From JANQPX01 sp965222015 (GTDB lineage Bacteria; Pseudomonadota; Alphaproteobacteria; Geminicoccales; Geminicoccaceae), in assembly GCA_965222015.1 (NCBI GenBank), contig CBDCTL010000001.1, positions 124,001 through 188,000 on the forward strand: 64,000 bases of DNA. Direction: 5' to 3'. A program made the translations under genes and the position numbers. Position 1 is the stretch's first letter. Each line of letters starts with the position of its first letter. This document shows, piece after piece, positions 34,551 to 42,815 of this stretch. The notes under the pieces are model-generated. The model was not told where the DNA came from. It worked only from the letters and a program-made list of their open reading frames with translations, and made no database searches.

Positions 34551-36304
34551 TGGCCGTCCCCGCCGACGGCACCTGAAGGTGAAGACGGGGGCGGCGCGGC
34601 GTCGAGCGGTGCAAGCCGGCCGGACGCGATCTCCAGGCTGCGGTCGGCGATGTTCAAAAGCGAAGGGCGCTGCGTGATCAGGAGAATGGTGATCCGGCCG
34701 CGAAGTTCGGTCAGGAGATCGGACAGACGCCGGTCGCCCTCCTGATCGAGGCCGTTGTTGGCTTCGTCGAGGATCAGGATACGGGGCCGGCTGAGGAGGG
34801 CTCGCGCGATCCCGACCCGCTGGATCAGGCCTTCCGAGGCGTCGGTCGCACCGCCGTGGATCCGGGTCGAGTAACCGAGCGCCAATTTCGCCACGGCCTC
34901 GTCGATGCCGAGCAGCCGGAGCAGTTCGGGCTGGTCGACTGCGACGTCCTCGCCCTGAAAGAGCGTGAGATTGTCCATCAGCGTGCCGTTGAACCTCGCG
35001 GTGCGCTCGCTGACCACGCCGATCTGCGCGCGCAGGCTGCGCAGATCGATGTCGCCCAGGAGGATGTCGTCGAAGACGATCTCGCCTGCGTCCGGCGTCA
35101 CCATGCCCATGAGGATCTGGACCAGGCTCGACTTGCCGGACCCGTCGCCGCCGCGAATGCCGACGATCTCGCCCGGACGAACCTCGAGATCGAGACCGTC
35201 GAACAGGAGGTTTCGGGTTTTCGGATGAAAGTAGCGGATGTTCCGGAGCGCGAACGCACCCTTCAGCTCGGGCCGCAGAGCTCCGGATTTTTGCGGCGGG
35301 GCGGACAGGCCGGCCGCGAGCTGCCGCCGTGCGATGCGCGTGGTCTGATACTGGGACCAGAGGCCCAGAGTCTGGAGGGTCGGCTGCAGGGTCCGGCCGC
35401 AGAGCAGCGTGCAGGCCGCCATCTCGCCGAGCGTCAGCTCTCCCTGGATCACGAACCAGGCCGCCGCCGCCGCCACGGCGACCACCATCATCTGCGCGAA
35501 CGCATCGCTCATGCCGCGAACGATCGCGGTCAGATTGGCCGCGCGATAGACCAGTGGGTCGGCGCTGTCGAGCAGGCGCTCGTAGCGCCGGCGCATCTGC
35601 TCCTCCAGCACCAGCGCCTTGACCGAGTCGATCCCGGAGAAGAGTTCGACCAGGAAGTTCAGGCGCCGATCGTCGCTGACGTTGCGTGCCGCCAGCACCG
35701 AATGGAGACGGTTGCCGACCAGCCATCCCGTGGTCAGGAAGACCGCGATCATGACCACCGGAACCAGGACCAGCCAGCCGCCGATCAGGGTGACGAGACC
35801 GAGCGCGATCACCACCAGCGGCAGGTCGAACACCGCTGTCGCGGCGCTGCCGCAATAGAAGCCCTTGAGATTGTCGATGGCGGCGAGCCGCCGCGACTGG
35901 GTGCCGGTCCCGTCCTGCTCCAGGCGGTCCAGCCTGGCTTCCAGGAGCGACGAGGTCAGGGCGCAACCCAGCCGATATTCGTATTTTGCGGCCGTCCAGC
36001 TCAAAAGATGGCTGCGGAAGATCTTGAGGACGGCATCCAGGATCAGGACGAAGGTGAGCGTGACCGTGAGCATGCCGAGAGTCGACAGCGACTGGTTCGG
36101 CAGAACGCGATCGTAGACCTGCAGCACCGAGATCGGCATGCCGAGCGTCAGCACGCTCGATGCGAGCGACGCAGCGATGATTCCCCCCCATGGCATGGGC
36201 GGTGTCGGCAGATCGACGGCATCGATTGCGGTCATGATCGAAAGCGCCGCTGGCTCCTCATGGTTGAATCCCGGCTCGAAAGGCGTCCGTCCATACGGGC
36301 GCAT
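34547..36304 (-). CDS. Second type I secretion ABC transporter, no peptidase domain
   Basis: A 585-residue half-transporter with six helices (about 40-330) and an ATPase (about 350-565). Walker A is GGDGSGKS at 385-392 and Walker B ILILDE at 509-514, but the signature is ASEGLI (489-494) and the switch His is replaced by Gln545 (ITQRPS). It is therefore likely a weak or non-hydrolysing site, pairing with the next gene as an asymmetric dimer. The start is uncertain: ATG 36304 has GAGAGG one base upstream, TTG 36313 is possible, and ATG 36235 would remove 23 residues. First gene of the operon; 36305-36402 is intergenic. Confidence 0.85.
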   Translation of the reverse strand: MRPYGRTPFEPGFNHEEPAALSIMTAIDAVDLPTPPMPWGGIIAASLASSVLTLGMPISVLQVYDRVLPNQSLSTLGMLTVTLTFVLILDAVLKIFRSHLLSWTAAKYEYRLGCALTSSLLEARLDRLEQDGTGTQSRRLAAIDNLKGFYCGSAATAVFDLPLVVIALGLVTLIGGWLVLVPVVMIAVFLTTGWLVGNRLHSVLAARNVSDDRRLNFLVELFSGIDSVKALVLEEQMRRRYERLLDSADPLVYRAANLTAIVRGMSDAFAQMMVVAVAAAAAWFVIQGELTLGEMAACTLLCGRTLQPTLQTLGLWSQYQTTRIARRQLAAGLSAPPQKSGALRPELKGAFALRNIRYFHPKTRNLLFDGLDLEVRPGEIVGIRGGDGSGKSSLVQILMGMVTPDAGEIVFDDILLGDIDLRSLRAQIGVVSERTARFNGTLMDNLTLFQGEDVAVDQPELLRLLGIDEAVAKLALGYSTRIHGGATDASEGLIQRVGIARALLSRPRILILDEANNGLDQEGDRRLSDLLTELRGRITILLITQRPSLLNIADRSLEIASGRLAPLDAAPPPSSPSGAVGGDGQ

Positions 36305-36402
36305 GCCTCTCAACCTACCGGATTAACGATGAAGATTGCGTTAAGCAAAACCGCGAATCGAATCCGTCGACACCGGACGCCCCCGAGGGCTGTCGGCACC
36401 GA

Positions 36403-37464
36403 TCAGCTTTGTGTCCGCCAGTCGATCCAGCGGCCGTGATAATCGACATCGGCCAGATGATGTGTCCGGCCGCCCGGCCAGAGGGTCAGCTGAAGCGCCG
36501 CGCTTCCGGAGGCGTGCGGTTCCATGCGCAGCCAGGCGAACGGTGCCCGGACCGTGGCTTTTCGACCCGCTGCGTGAATGAATTCGTGAAGGCGGGCGCG
36601 GCGATCCTCGGGGATATACTGCCAGACGATCGAGTGAAAAAGCACCGTCGTCGCGCCGGGCCGGCCTGACGTGAGATGGATCTCCGCCCAGTCCGCGGCG
36701 TCGGCGCGATCGATCGTGACGGGCGTCCTTCGCGCGACCGCGAGCGCCTGGTCGAGACGGTTCAGGCGTTCGGGCTGGTCCGGCCAGACATAGGCGCGCA
36801 GACGGTACGCCGCCTCCGCTGAAGCGAGATCGACCGGCTTTCGATCGCAGCCCCGCCGCTCCGTCACCTCGAAGTCGGCGGCAGGCGGCGGCGGTCCCCG
36901 CCATTCAGGCTCGAGCACGGGTGCGCCGTCGTCTGCGGGCAGACGCACGCCGCCGAGATCGTGGCCGTAGGAATCCCAGCGTAGGTTGAGACCGGCGCTC
37001 GACCCGATCTCGAACAGCGCGAGCGGCAGCGAGGTGCGCTCGGCGATGGTCAGAAACCCGGCGGCGAGCACCGCCGATCGGCCGATTTCGTTGGTCTGCG
37101 GCGGGCTGTCGACGAAGCGCAGAAGCGCCTCGGCATGATCGTCGAGGGCGGTTTCGACCGCTTCTCGGAACGGGCGGTCATCGATGTCCGGGGCCGGTGG
37201 ATAGATCCCGGCGAGACCTCGATCGCGACCGACGAGGACGATTGCGTGCAGCGCTGCGGCGAGACGAAGGGCGAGTGCGTCTTCGATCGGATCGCCCGGC
37301 CAGTGAAGGATGACGCGGCCGACGACGGAATCTTCGCGAAGACGTTCGGCCAGAAGCGCCAGGAGACGGGCGGTGAAGGGTGAGCCCAGACGCCGGCACG
37401 CCTCGGCCTGCCGTCGCAGGGCGGTGCGCACGCGGGGAGGGGCGGCGGCCTTCGCCTCAGGCAA
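36403..37464 (-). CDS. DUF2332 family protein
   Basis: A 353-residue cytosolic protein. The conserved core is the FEIGSSAGLNLRWD segment near residue 150, a Rossmann-type nucleotide or SAM-like loop, together with VLFHSIVWQYIPEDRR and PFAWLRMEPHA. The start codon is TTG at 37464; GGGAG lies six bases before it and no ATG or GTG fits better. The family has no established function; the GSSAGLN loop has led to suggestions of methyltransferase activity, which I cannot confirm. It lies between the secretion operon and the repeat protein, on the same strand as both. Confidence 0.85.
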   Translation of the reverse strand: MPEAKAAAPPRVRTALRRQAEACRRLGSPFTARLLALLAERLREDSVVGRVILHWPGDPIEDALALRLAAALHAIVLVGRDRGLAGIYPPAPDIDDRPFREAVETALDDHAEALLRFVDSPPQTNEIGRSAVLAAGFLTIAERTSLPLALFEIGSSAGLNLRWDSYGHDLGGVRLPADDGAPVLEPEWRGPPPPAADFEVTERRGCDRKPVDLASAEAAYRLRAYVWPDQPERLNRLDQALAVARRTPVTIDRADAADWAEIHLTSGRPGATTVLFHSIVWQYIPEDRRARLHEFIHAAGRKATVRAPFAWLRMEPHASGSAALQLTLWPGGRTHHLADVDYHGRWIDWRTQS

Positions 37465-37481
37465 AAGCCGCTCCCGTCGGA

Positions 37482-38099
37482 CTATCGGCAGATGCCGCCG
37501 CTATCGCCACCGCTTCCACCGTCGCCACCGCTTCCACCGTCGCCACCGCTTCCACCGTCGCCACCGCTTCCACCGTCGCCGCCGCTTCCACCGTCGCTAC
37601 CGCTTCCGCCGTCGCCGCCGCTTCCGCTATCGCCACCGCTTCCACCGTCGCCGCCGCTTCCACCGTCGCTACCGCTTCCGCCGTCACCGCCGCCAGGGCC
37701 GGTGTCGGAGACCGAGGCGACGCTGCGGTCATCCTCGTCGCGAATCGGCTGGAACTGACGGCCGCCGAAGGTCGACCAGGGCGTCACCGGCGCCGCACCG
37801 AGGAGCGAGGTGCAGTCTTCGCACCAGCCATATTTGCCGGTGCCGTATCCCGGTTCGCCGGCAGCGTATCCCAGGCGGCTAACGCCGGGATCCGGGCGGC
37901 GCTGCGGGCGGACACCCGCGATTCCACGTCCGGTTCCAGACCTGAGAGCGGGCGGCAGAATCGTGCAGTCTTCGAGCGGCACGCCGGCTTCTTCGCACAT
38001 GCGCTTGCCGCGTTCGGCGAGGGTTTCGTTCTTGGCGAAGGCCGGAGCACTCAGCAGGACGATGGACAGCACGGAGGCGCATGGGTGGAAATTCAACAT
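37482..38099 (-). CDS. Exported protein with C-terminal Gly/Asp/Ser repeats
   Basis: A 205-residue protein not assigned to a family. Residues 1-22 are a signal peptide cut after APAFA. The mature N-terminal part has two Cys pairs (CEEAGVPLEDC and WCEDC) that could form disulfides. Residues from about 136 to 201 are eleven six-residue units of type GGDGGS, with GSDGGS and GGDSGS variants, ending GGICR. ATG 38099 has AGGGAG within 20 bases and GAGAG closer. Because of the repeat every frame across the DNA is open, so the signal peptide and Cys pairs are what support this one. The acidic repeat could be a flexible spacer or bind cations; that is inference. Confidence 0.7.
   Translation of the reverse strand: MLNFHPCASVLSIVLLSAPAFAKNETLAERGKRMCEEAGVPLEDCTILPPALRSGTGRGIAGVRPQRRPDPGVSRLGYAAGEPGYGTGKYGWCEDCTSLLGAAPVTPWSTFGGRQFQPIRDEDDRSVASVSDTGPGGGDGGSGSDGGSGGDGGSGGDSGSGGDGGSGSDGGSGGDGGSGGDGGSGGDGGSGGDGGSGGDSGGICR
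37494..37691. repeat. 18-base minisatellite, eleven units
   Basis: Plus-strand unit CCACCGCTTCCACCGTCG, repeated with small variants. A four-unit block is itself nearly duplicated (two blocks of normal, GS-variant, normal, normal or GDS). It encodes the GGDGGS tract. As the unit is six codons, gain or loss of copies keeps the frame. Confidence 0.9.
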
Positions 38100-38344
38100 A
38101 GCTCTCGCCGCTCCCTACGGTTTCACTTTTACACTTTCTTTTAGATATAGGGCATTCTTCGGGAACTTGCATCAAATTCGGCAGAAATGTCATGCGAATG
38201 CCCGGCGTCGGATGGGCGGGGTGAAAGGGAATTCTTCCGGGGACTTGTCAGCGCCGGCGGGATCACGCCTATTGTCAGGAGTTTCGAAACGACGTCGGGC
38301 GATGGCGTGCCGCGCCGCTCCGACTTCCCTGGGGGAGAGCGACC

Positions 38345-39118
38345 GTGTTTCTCGATAAGTACAAGCTCGAGGGAAAGACGGCCCTGGTCACGGGCGGCGG
38401 CCGCGGCATCGGGCTCGCCTGCACGCGGGCGCTGGCGGAGGCGGGTGCGCGCGTCGTGATCGCTGAGATCGATCCGGCGGTGGCGGAGGCGGGCAAGGCC
38501 GAGCTTGCCGGGATCGGCCTCGAGGTCGACGTCGCCGAGATGGACGTCACGCGCTCCGATCAGGTCGAAGCCGTGGCCGAGCGTCTGGCGGGCGAGCGCG
38601 GCGGCGTCGACATTCTCGTGAACAATGCCGGCATCGCGCGCAGCGACACGCCGGCCGAGGAGACCACCGACGAGCACTGGCTGAACGTGCTCGACGTCAA
38701 TCTGAACGGCACGTTCTGGTGCTGCCGGGCGTTCGGCAAGGGCATGCTGGAGAAGGGCGGCGGCGCGATCGTCAATATCGGCTCGATGTCCGGCTTCATC
38801 GTCAACAAGCCGCAGCCGCAATCCTTCTACAACGCCTCCAAGGCGGGGGTGCATCATCTGACCAAGTCGCTGGCCGCCGAGTGGGGTGCGCGCGGCGTGC
38901 GCGTGAACGCGGTCGCGCCGACCTATATCGAGACGCCGCTCACCAAGTTCGGCATGGACGACGACCGGCTCTATCCGGTCTGGCTGGAGAACACGCCGAT
39001 GGGCCGGGTCGGACAGCCGGACGAGATCGCCTCGGTGGTGCTGTTTCTGGCCTCCGACGCCGCCTCGCTCCTCACCGGCAGCATCGTCGTGGCCGACGGC
39101 GGCTACACCTGCTGGTGA
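38345..39118 (+). CDS. SDR-family oxidoreductase, polyol dehydrogenase-like
   Basis: A 257-residue short-chain dehydrogenase. TGGGRGIG at 16-23 is the cofactor loop; catalytic Ser147, Tyr162 and Lys166 are in place. The stretch around NKPQPQSFYNASKAGVHHLT is the form seen in arabinitol, mannitol and sorbitol dehydrogenases of this family, which suggests a polyol substrate. GTG at 38345 has GGGGGAGAG six bases upstream. Its stop overlaps the HAD gene as GTGA. The 245 bases upstream (38100-38344) hold no gene. No sugar transporter or kinase is nearby, so the pathway is incomplete in this window. Confidence 0.87.
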   Translation: MFLDKYKLEGKTALVTGGGRGIGLACTRALAEAGARVVIAEIDPAVAEAGKAELAGIGLEVDVAEMDVTRSDQVEAVAERLAGERGGVDILVNNAGIARSDTPAEETTDEHWLNVLDVNLNGTFWCCRAFGKGMLEKGGGAIVNIGSMSGFIVNKPQPQSFYNASKAGVHHLTKSLAAEWGARGVRVNAVAPTYIETPLTKFGMDDDRLYPVWLENTPMGRVGQPDEIASVVLFLASDAASLLTGSIVVADGGYTCW

Positions 39119-39807
39119 CGGGCAGCGTGCCCGTGCGCGGTCTTTACGATCTCGTCATCTTCGACTGCGACGGCGTGCTGATCGACAGCGAGGTGATCAG
39201 CACGCGCTCGACCGTGGAGGCGCTGCGCGGGCTCGGCTTCGAGATCGACGAGGCAGACGCCGACCGGCTGTTCGTCGGCCGCAGCTACGCGACCATCCGG
39301 ACGATGGTCGAGCGGGGCTGGGGCGGGGTTCTGCCGGCGGATTTCGAGGCGTCGCTGGAGCGCCGGACGCTCGCGACCATGGCCCATGAACTCGAGCCCG
39401 TGCAAGGGGTGGCCGACATGCTCGAAGGGCTGGAGCATCCGCGCTGCGTCGCCTCCAGCAGCTCGGTCGCGTGGATCACGTCAGGACTTGAGAAGACCGG
39501 ACTTCTCCACCATCTCGAACCTCACCTGTTCAGCGCCAGCATGGTCGAGAACGGCAAGCCCGCCCCGGATATTTTCTTGTACGCTGCGCGGAAAATGGGG
39601 GCGACGCCCGAGCGCGCTCTGGTGGTGGAGGACAGCCTCGCCGGGGTCCAGGCCGGCGCCGCTGCCGGTGCTACGGTCGTCGGCTTCACCGGCGGCAGTC
39701 ACGTTACCGATCCGAAGGCCCACGGCGAGCGGCTTCGTGCCGCAGGCGCTTCGCTGGTGATCGACGACATGGCCGAGCTGCCGACGATGCTCGCCGGCCG
39801 TGGCTGA
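39115..39807 (+). CDS. HAD-family phosphatase (beta-phosphoglucomutase-like subfamily)
   Basis: A 230-residue HAD hydrolase. Motif I FDCDGVLID holds Asp17 (nucleophile) and Asp19; motif II is in CVASSSS; Lys of GKPAPDIF is motif III; VVEDSLAGVQAG is motif IV. The cap sits between motifs I and II, as in YniC, YqaB or beta-PGM. It probably removes phosphate from a sugar or polyol phosphate. GTG 39115 overlaps the SDR stop and is preferred over later GTGs (39127, 39133) because of the coupling. With the SDR it would form a two-step polyol phosphate to ketose route; this is inferred. Confidence 0.87.
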   Translation: MTGSVPVRGLYDLVIFDCDGVLIDSEVISTRSTVEALRGLGFEIDEADADRLFVGRSYATIRTMVERGWGGVLPADFEASLERRTLATMAHELEPVQGVADMLEGLEHPRCVASSSSVAWITSGLEKTGLLHHLEPHLFSASMVENGKPAPDIFLYAARKMGATPERALVVEDSLAGVQAGAAAGATVVGFTGGSHVTDPKAHGERLRAAGASLVIDDMAELPTMLAGRG

Positions 39808-39924
39808 GGCGGCGAACAATCGCGGAAAACAACACTGCATACTGGTAAAAATCGAGCGATCTGGTAGTGCTTTCGCCGATCCCGCGGCAGGCGCGGGGCA
39901 GACCGGCGGGCTCGTGGCCTGGGC

Positions 39925-41463
39925 ATGACCTACGTTCAGCGCATTTCCATCCTCATCCTGGCGACGGCCTGGTCGCTCGCAGGCTGCGTCTCGAAACCCT
40001 TCGACGACCATTATGATGCGGACGAGCACGTCTGGCTGAAGCATGTGGTCATGGCCGACAGCCGCGGCAAATTCGACCATCATCTGCTGCCGCGCGGCTA
40101 TGACTGCCTGGAGCAGGACGGGCGCGAGGCCGGCCGCGGGGAGGTCGAAGCCTGCCATCTGGATGCGGTCTTCGCAGGCCTCGCCGACTACGTCATCGCC
40201 ACACCGGAGCCGCGTCTTCTGATCTTCATCCATGGCGGGCTGAACGCGCCGCACGCTGCCCTGAGGCGGGTAGCGAAGGACTACGAAAAGATCACGCAGG
40301 AAGGCGTCTACCCGATCTTCCTGAACTGGCAGACCGGCGGCGTGAACGCTTATTTCGACCAGATCTACAATATCCGCCAGGGTGAGCGTGTCGAGCAGGG
40401 GCCGCTCGCCCTGATCGCGGCGCAACGTGCGGTCACGCCGGTTTTCTTCGCGACCGACTTCGCCAAAGTCCTGGTCACTGCGCCTGCCTCCTGGATCGAT
40501 CAGGGCACGCGCCTGGTCACGCAGGTCTTCGAGGAGTTCGAGCCCGGCGATCGCCTCTATGACGGCGAGACCTGGGAGCACATCGACCATCGCAACAACC
40601 TGATCGTCGGCAGCTCCGACCGAGAGGCGCTCGACAGGCTGTTCGAGTTCGGCCAGTTCGCGATCACCGCGCCCTTCAAGCTGGTGACCACGCCCTTTAT
40701 CGACACGCTCGGCGAGACGGCCTGGAACAACATGCGGCGGAGCAGCCGCGCGGTCTATCGGCAGCATCTCGATTTCTCGCCGGATCATGTGCCTGACGAT
40801 TGTCCGGACGATCCGGGCTGTCCGACCGGCCAGGGCACCTTCGCGACCTTCTTCGAGCGCCTGAACGCGCTCGCCGGCCGTCCGGACTACGAGATCGAAA
40901 AGGGCGTGCCGCCGCGCGCGCTGGAGCTTTCCATCGTCGCCCACAGCATGGGCACGATCGTCGCCAACGACGCGGTGCGCGATTTCGATCTGCAGTACGA
41001 CAATCTCGTCTATCTAGCCGCCGCCTGCAGCATCCGCCATTTCCACAACACGGTCGTGCCACTCCTGGAGGCCCAGCACACGGGCGACGCCGCGCGCAAG
41101 ACGCGCTTCTACAATCTCATGCTGCATCCCGACGCCGAAAGCCACGAGCAGAACTATTTCGGCCTCCTGCCGCGCGGCAGCCTTCTGGAGTGGATCGACG
41201 GCATGTACGAGGAGAGCGATTCCACCTTCGACCGCACGCTCGGCAACTGGAACAACGTCGAGCGTGCGAAGCCGCTCCTGCGGGCGGGTGCGCAGACCCA
41301 GATGGTCTTCAGGGTCTTTCCGCTGAGGAAAGGCTATCCCGCGAAACATGGCGACTTCTCCGATCAGCTCGAAAACGAGGCCGGCGAGATCACCTACAAT
41401 TACTGGAACGATCGGTTCTGGGGCAGCGAGGCACTCGCCGAAAGCGCCCGCAAACGGCGCTGA
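39925..41463 (+). CDS. Alpha/beta-hydrolase lipoprotein
   Basis: A 512-residue protein with a lipoprotein signal: helix 7-17 and lipobox LAGC (Cys21). LLIFIHGGLNAPH near residue 97 is the oxyanion loop, and VAHSMGTIVAND near residue 333 holds the nucleophile Ser of an alpha/beta hydrolase. The acid and His are less clear; one of the C-terminal His residues could serve. It is likely an outer-membrane-anchored esterase or lipase facing the periplasm or surface. DUF900-like hydrolases are similar. ATG 39925 stands alone; 39808-39924 upstream is A/T-richer than the genes around and may hold the promoter. Confidence 0.82.
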   Translation: MTYVQRISILILATAWSLAGCVSKPFDDHYDADEHVWLKHVVMADSRGKFDHHLLPRGYDCLEQDGREAGRGEVEACHLDAVFAGLADYVIATPEPRLLIFIHGGLNAPHAALRRVAKDYEKITQEGVYPIFLNWQTGGVNAYFDQIYNIRQGERVEQGPLALIAAQRAVTPVFFATDFAKVLVTAPASWIDQGTRLVTQVFEEFEPGDRLYDGETWEHIDHRNNLIVGSSDREALDRLFEFGQFAITAPFKLVTTPFIDTLGETAWNNMRRSSRAVYRQHLDFSPDHVPDDCPDDPGCPTGQGTFATFFERLNALAGRPDYEIEKGVPPRALELSIVAHSMGTIVANDAVRDFDLQYDNLVYLAAACSIRHFHNTVVPLLEAQHTGDAARKTRFYNLMLHPDAESHEQNYFGLLPRGSLLEWIDGMYEESDSTFDRTLGNWNNVERAKPLLRAGAQTQMVFRVFPLRKGYPAKHGDFSDQLENEAGEITYNYWNDRFWGSEALAESARKRR

Positions 41464-41473
41464 AACAATCGCC

Positions 41474-42652
41474 TCACCCCTGTCGTTCGAGCCAGCGCGC
41501 AACGCGATCCGCGCCGAGGGCCACGCGGTCATGGGCGCCCGCGAAGGCGAAGCGGGCGTAGCGATGGCCGTTGGCGCCGTCGAAATCGGCGCCCGGCGTC
41601 AGCGCCACGTCGGCCTCCTCGAGGATGCGCGCACAAAAACCCTTGCTGTCGTCGGTGAGGTGGCTGACGTCGGCGTAGAGATAGAAGGCGCCGTCCACCG
41701 GCGCGAAGCGTTCGAGGCCGGCCGCGGGCAGTCTTTCCAGGAGCAGTTCGCGGTTCTTTTCGTAGGCGGCGATCCTGAGATCGAGTTCGTTCCGGCAGTC
41801 GAAGGCGGTGAGCGCCGCCTCCTGGGAGAGGGCGGGGGCCGAGATGAAGAGGTTCTGCGCCAGGATCTCGATCGGCCGTCTAAGATCCTCGGGCATCACC
41901 ATCCAGCCCAGACGCCAGCCGGTCATGCAGAAATATTTGGAAAAGCCGTTGATGACGATCGCATCCGGCGCGTGCTCGAGCATGCTGTGCGCCACCCGGC
42001 CATAGGTGATGCCGTGATAGATCTCGTCGGAGATCAGCCGGATGCCGCCGACGGCGCAATGCCGGGCGATCGCTTCGAGTTCGTCGTTCGTCAGCATGGT
42101 GCCCGTGGGGTTGCCGGGCGAGGCTACGATCAGCCCGTGCACCGGGCCCTCGATCGCCTCCAGCATCGCCACTGTCGGCTTGAAGTCGCTCTCGGGACCG
42201 AGCGCCAGCGGCACCACCTCGACACCGAGCGCCTGGAGAATGTTTCGGTAGGCGGGAAAGGCCGGTTCCGGCACCACCACCCGGTCGCCGACGTCGAAAG
42301 CGGCGAGAAAGGCGAGCACGAAGGCGCCCGAAGCGCCGACGGTGACGGCGATCCGGCACGGGTCGACTCCGACGCCATAGGCATTTTCGCTGTGATCGGC
42401 GATCATGCGACGAAGGGCGGGCCTGCCGAGCGCCTCGGTATAGCCGAGCGGACGGTGGCCGAGCGTCCGCTTCGCCGCCTCGATCACGCGCTTGGGCGGA
42501 CCGCCGCCGGGCTCGCCGACCTCCATGTGCACGACGTCGTGCCCGGACGCCGCTTTCGCATTGGCCGCGCTCAGCACGTCCATCGCGATGAAAGGCGGTA
42601 TCGCGGAGCGTTGGGCGATTTTGCATCGACTCGGCGTTTCGCGTGTTTGCAT
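41474..42652 (-). CDS. Class I/II pyridoxal-phosphate aminotransferase
   Basis: A 392-residue fold type I aminotransferase. The PLP Lys is in NGFSKYFCMTGWRLGW; ASPGNPTG is the conserved Asn-Pro-Gly loop; SDEIYHGITYG holds the Asp and Tyr that contact PLP; RYARFAFAG contains the substrate Arg. It is of the AspC/PatA subclass I-gamma type; aspartate or an aromatic or branched amino acid could be the donor. I use ATG 42652; GTG 42679 is also open but lacks a ribosome site. It is divergent from the M48 protease gene and convergent with the lipoprotein, stops 10 bases apart. Confidence 0.9.
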   Translation of the reverse strand: MQTRETPSRCKIAQRSAIPPFIAMDVLSAANAKAASGHDVVHMEVGEPGGGPPKRVIEAAKRTLGHRPLGYTEALGRPALRRMIADHSENAYGVGVDPCRIAVTVGASGAFVLAFLAAFDVGDRVVVPEPAFPAYRNILQALGVEVVPLALGPESDFKPTVAMLEAIEGPVHGLIVASPGNPTGTMLTNDELEAIARHCAVGGIRLISDEIYHGITYGRVAHSMLEHAPDAIVINGFSKYFCMTGWRLGWMVMPEDLRRPIEILAQNLFISAPALSQEAALTAFDCRNELDLRIAAYEKNRELLLERLPAAGLERFAPVDGAFYLYADVSHLTDDSKGFCARILEEADVALTPGADFDGANGHRYARFAFAGAHDRVALGADRVARWLERQG

Positions 42653-42815
42653 GATGGGCGTGGAGCGAAGGGCGGCCACCTGTCTGTTCCCGAAGTTGTG
42701 GTTCTGATAGCGTTCCGGTCAGCTGATCAGCCCTATGCGCGATGTGCGGCGCGGGGTCAATGTCGAGGGAGGCGAGATTCTCTTGATCGAGATGCTGTTT
42801 CAAAGGCGAAAACCG

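Noticed and set aside
34551..36191. Upstream extension of the C39-type ABC gene into one 1271-residue protein
   Set aside because: The extra part is Arg/Gly-rich and is the other ABC gene read in a wrong frame; the GTGA overlap at 34550 gives a normal start.
37494..37691. CRISPR array
   Set aside because: The 18-base units are directly joined with no unique spacers and encode a protein repeat.
37482..38099. Gly/Asp-rich protein as the cargo of the nearby type I secretion system
   Set aside because: It has a cleavable Sec signal and lacks the RTX nonapeptide and C-terminal T1SS signal, so Sec export fits better.
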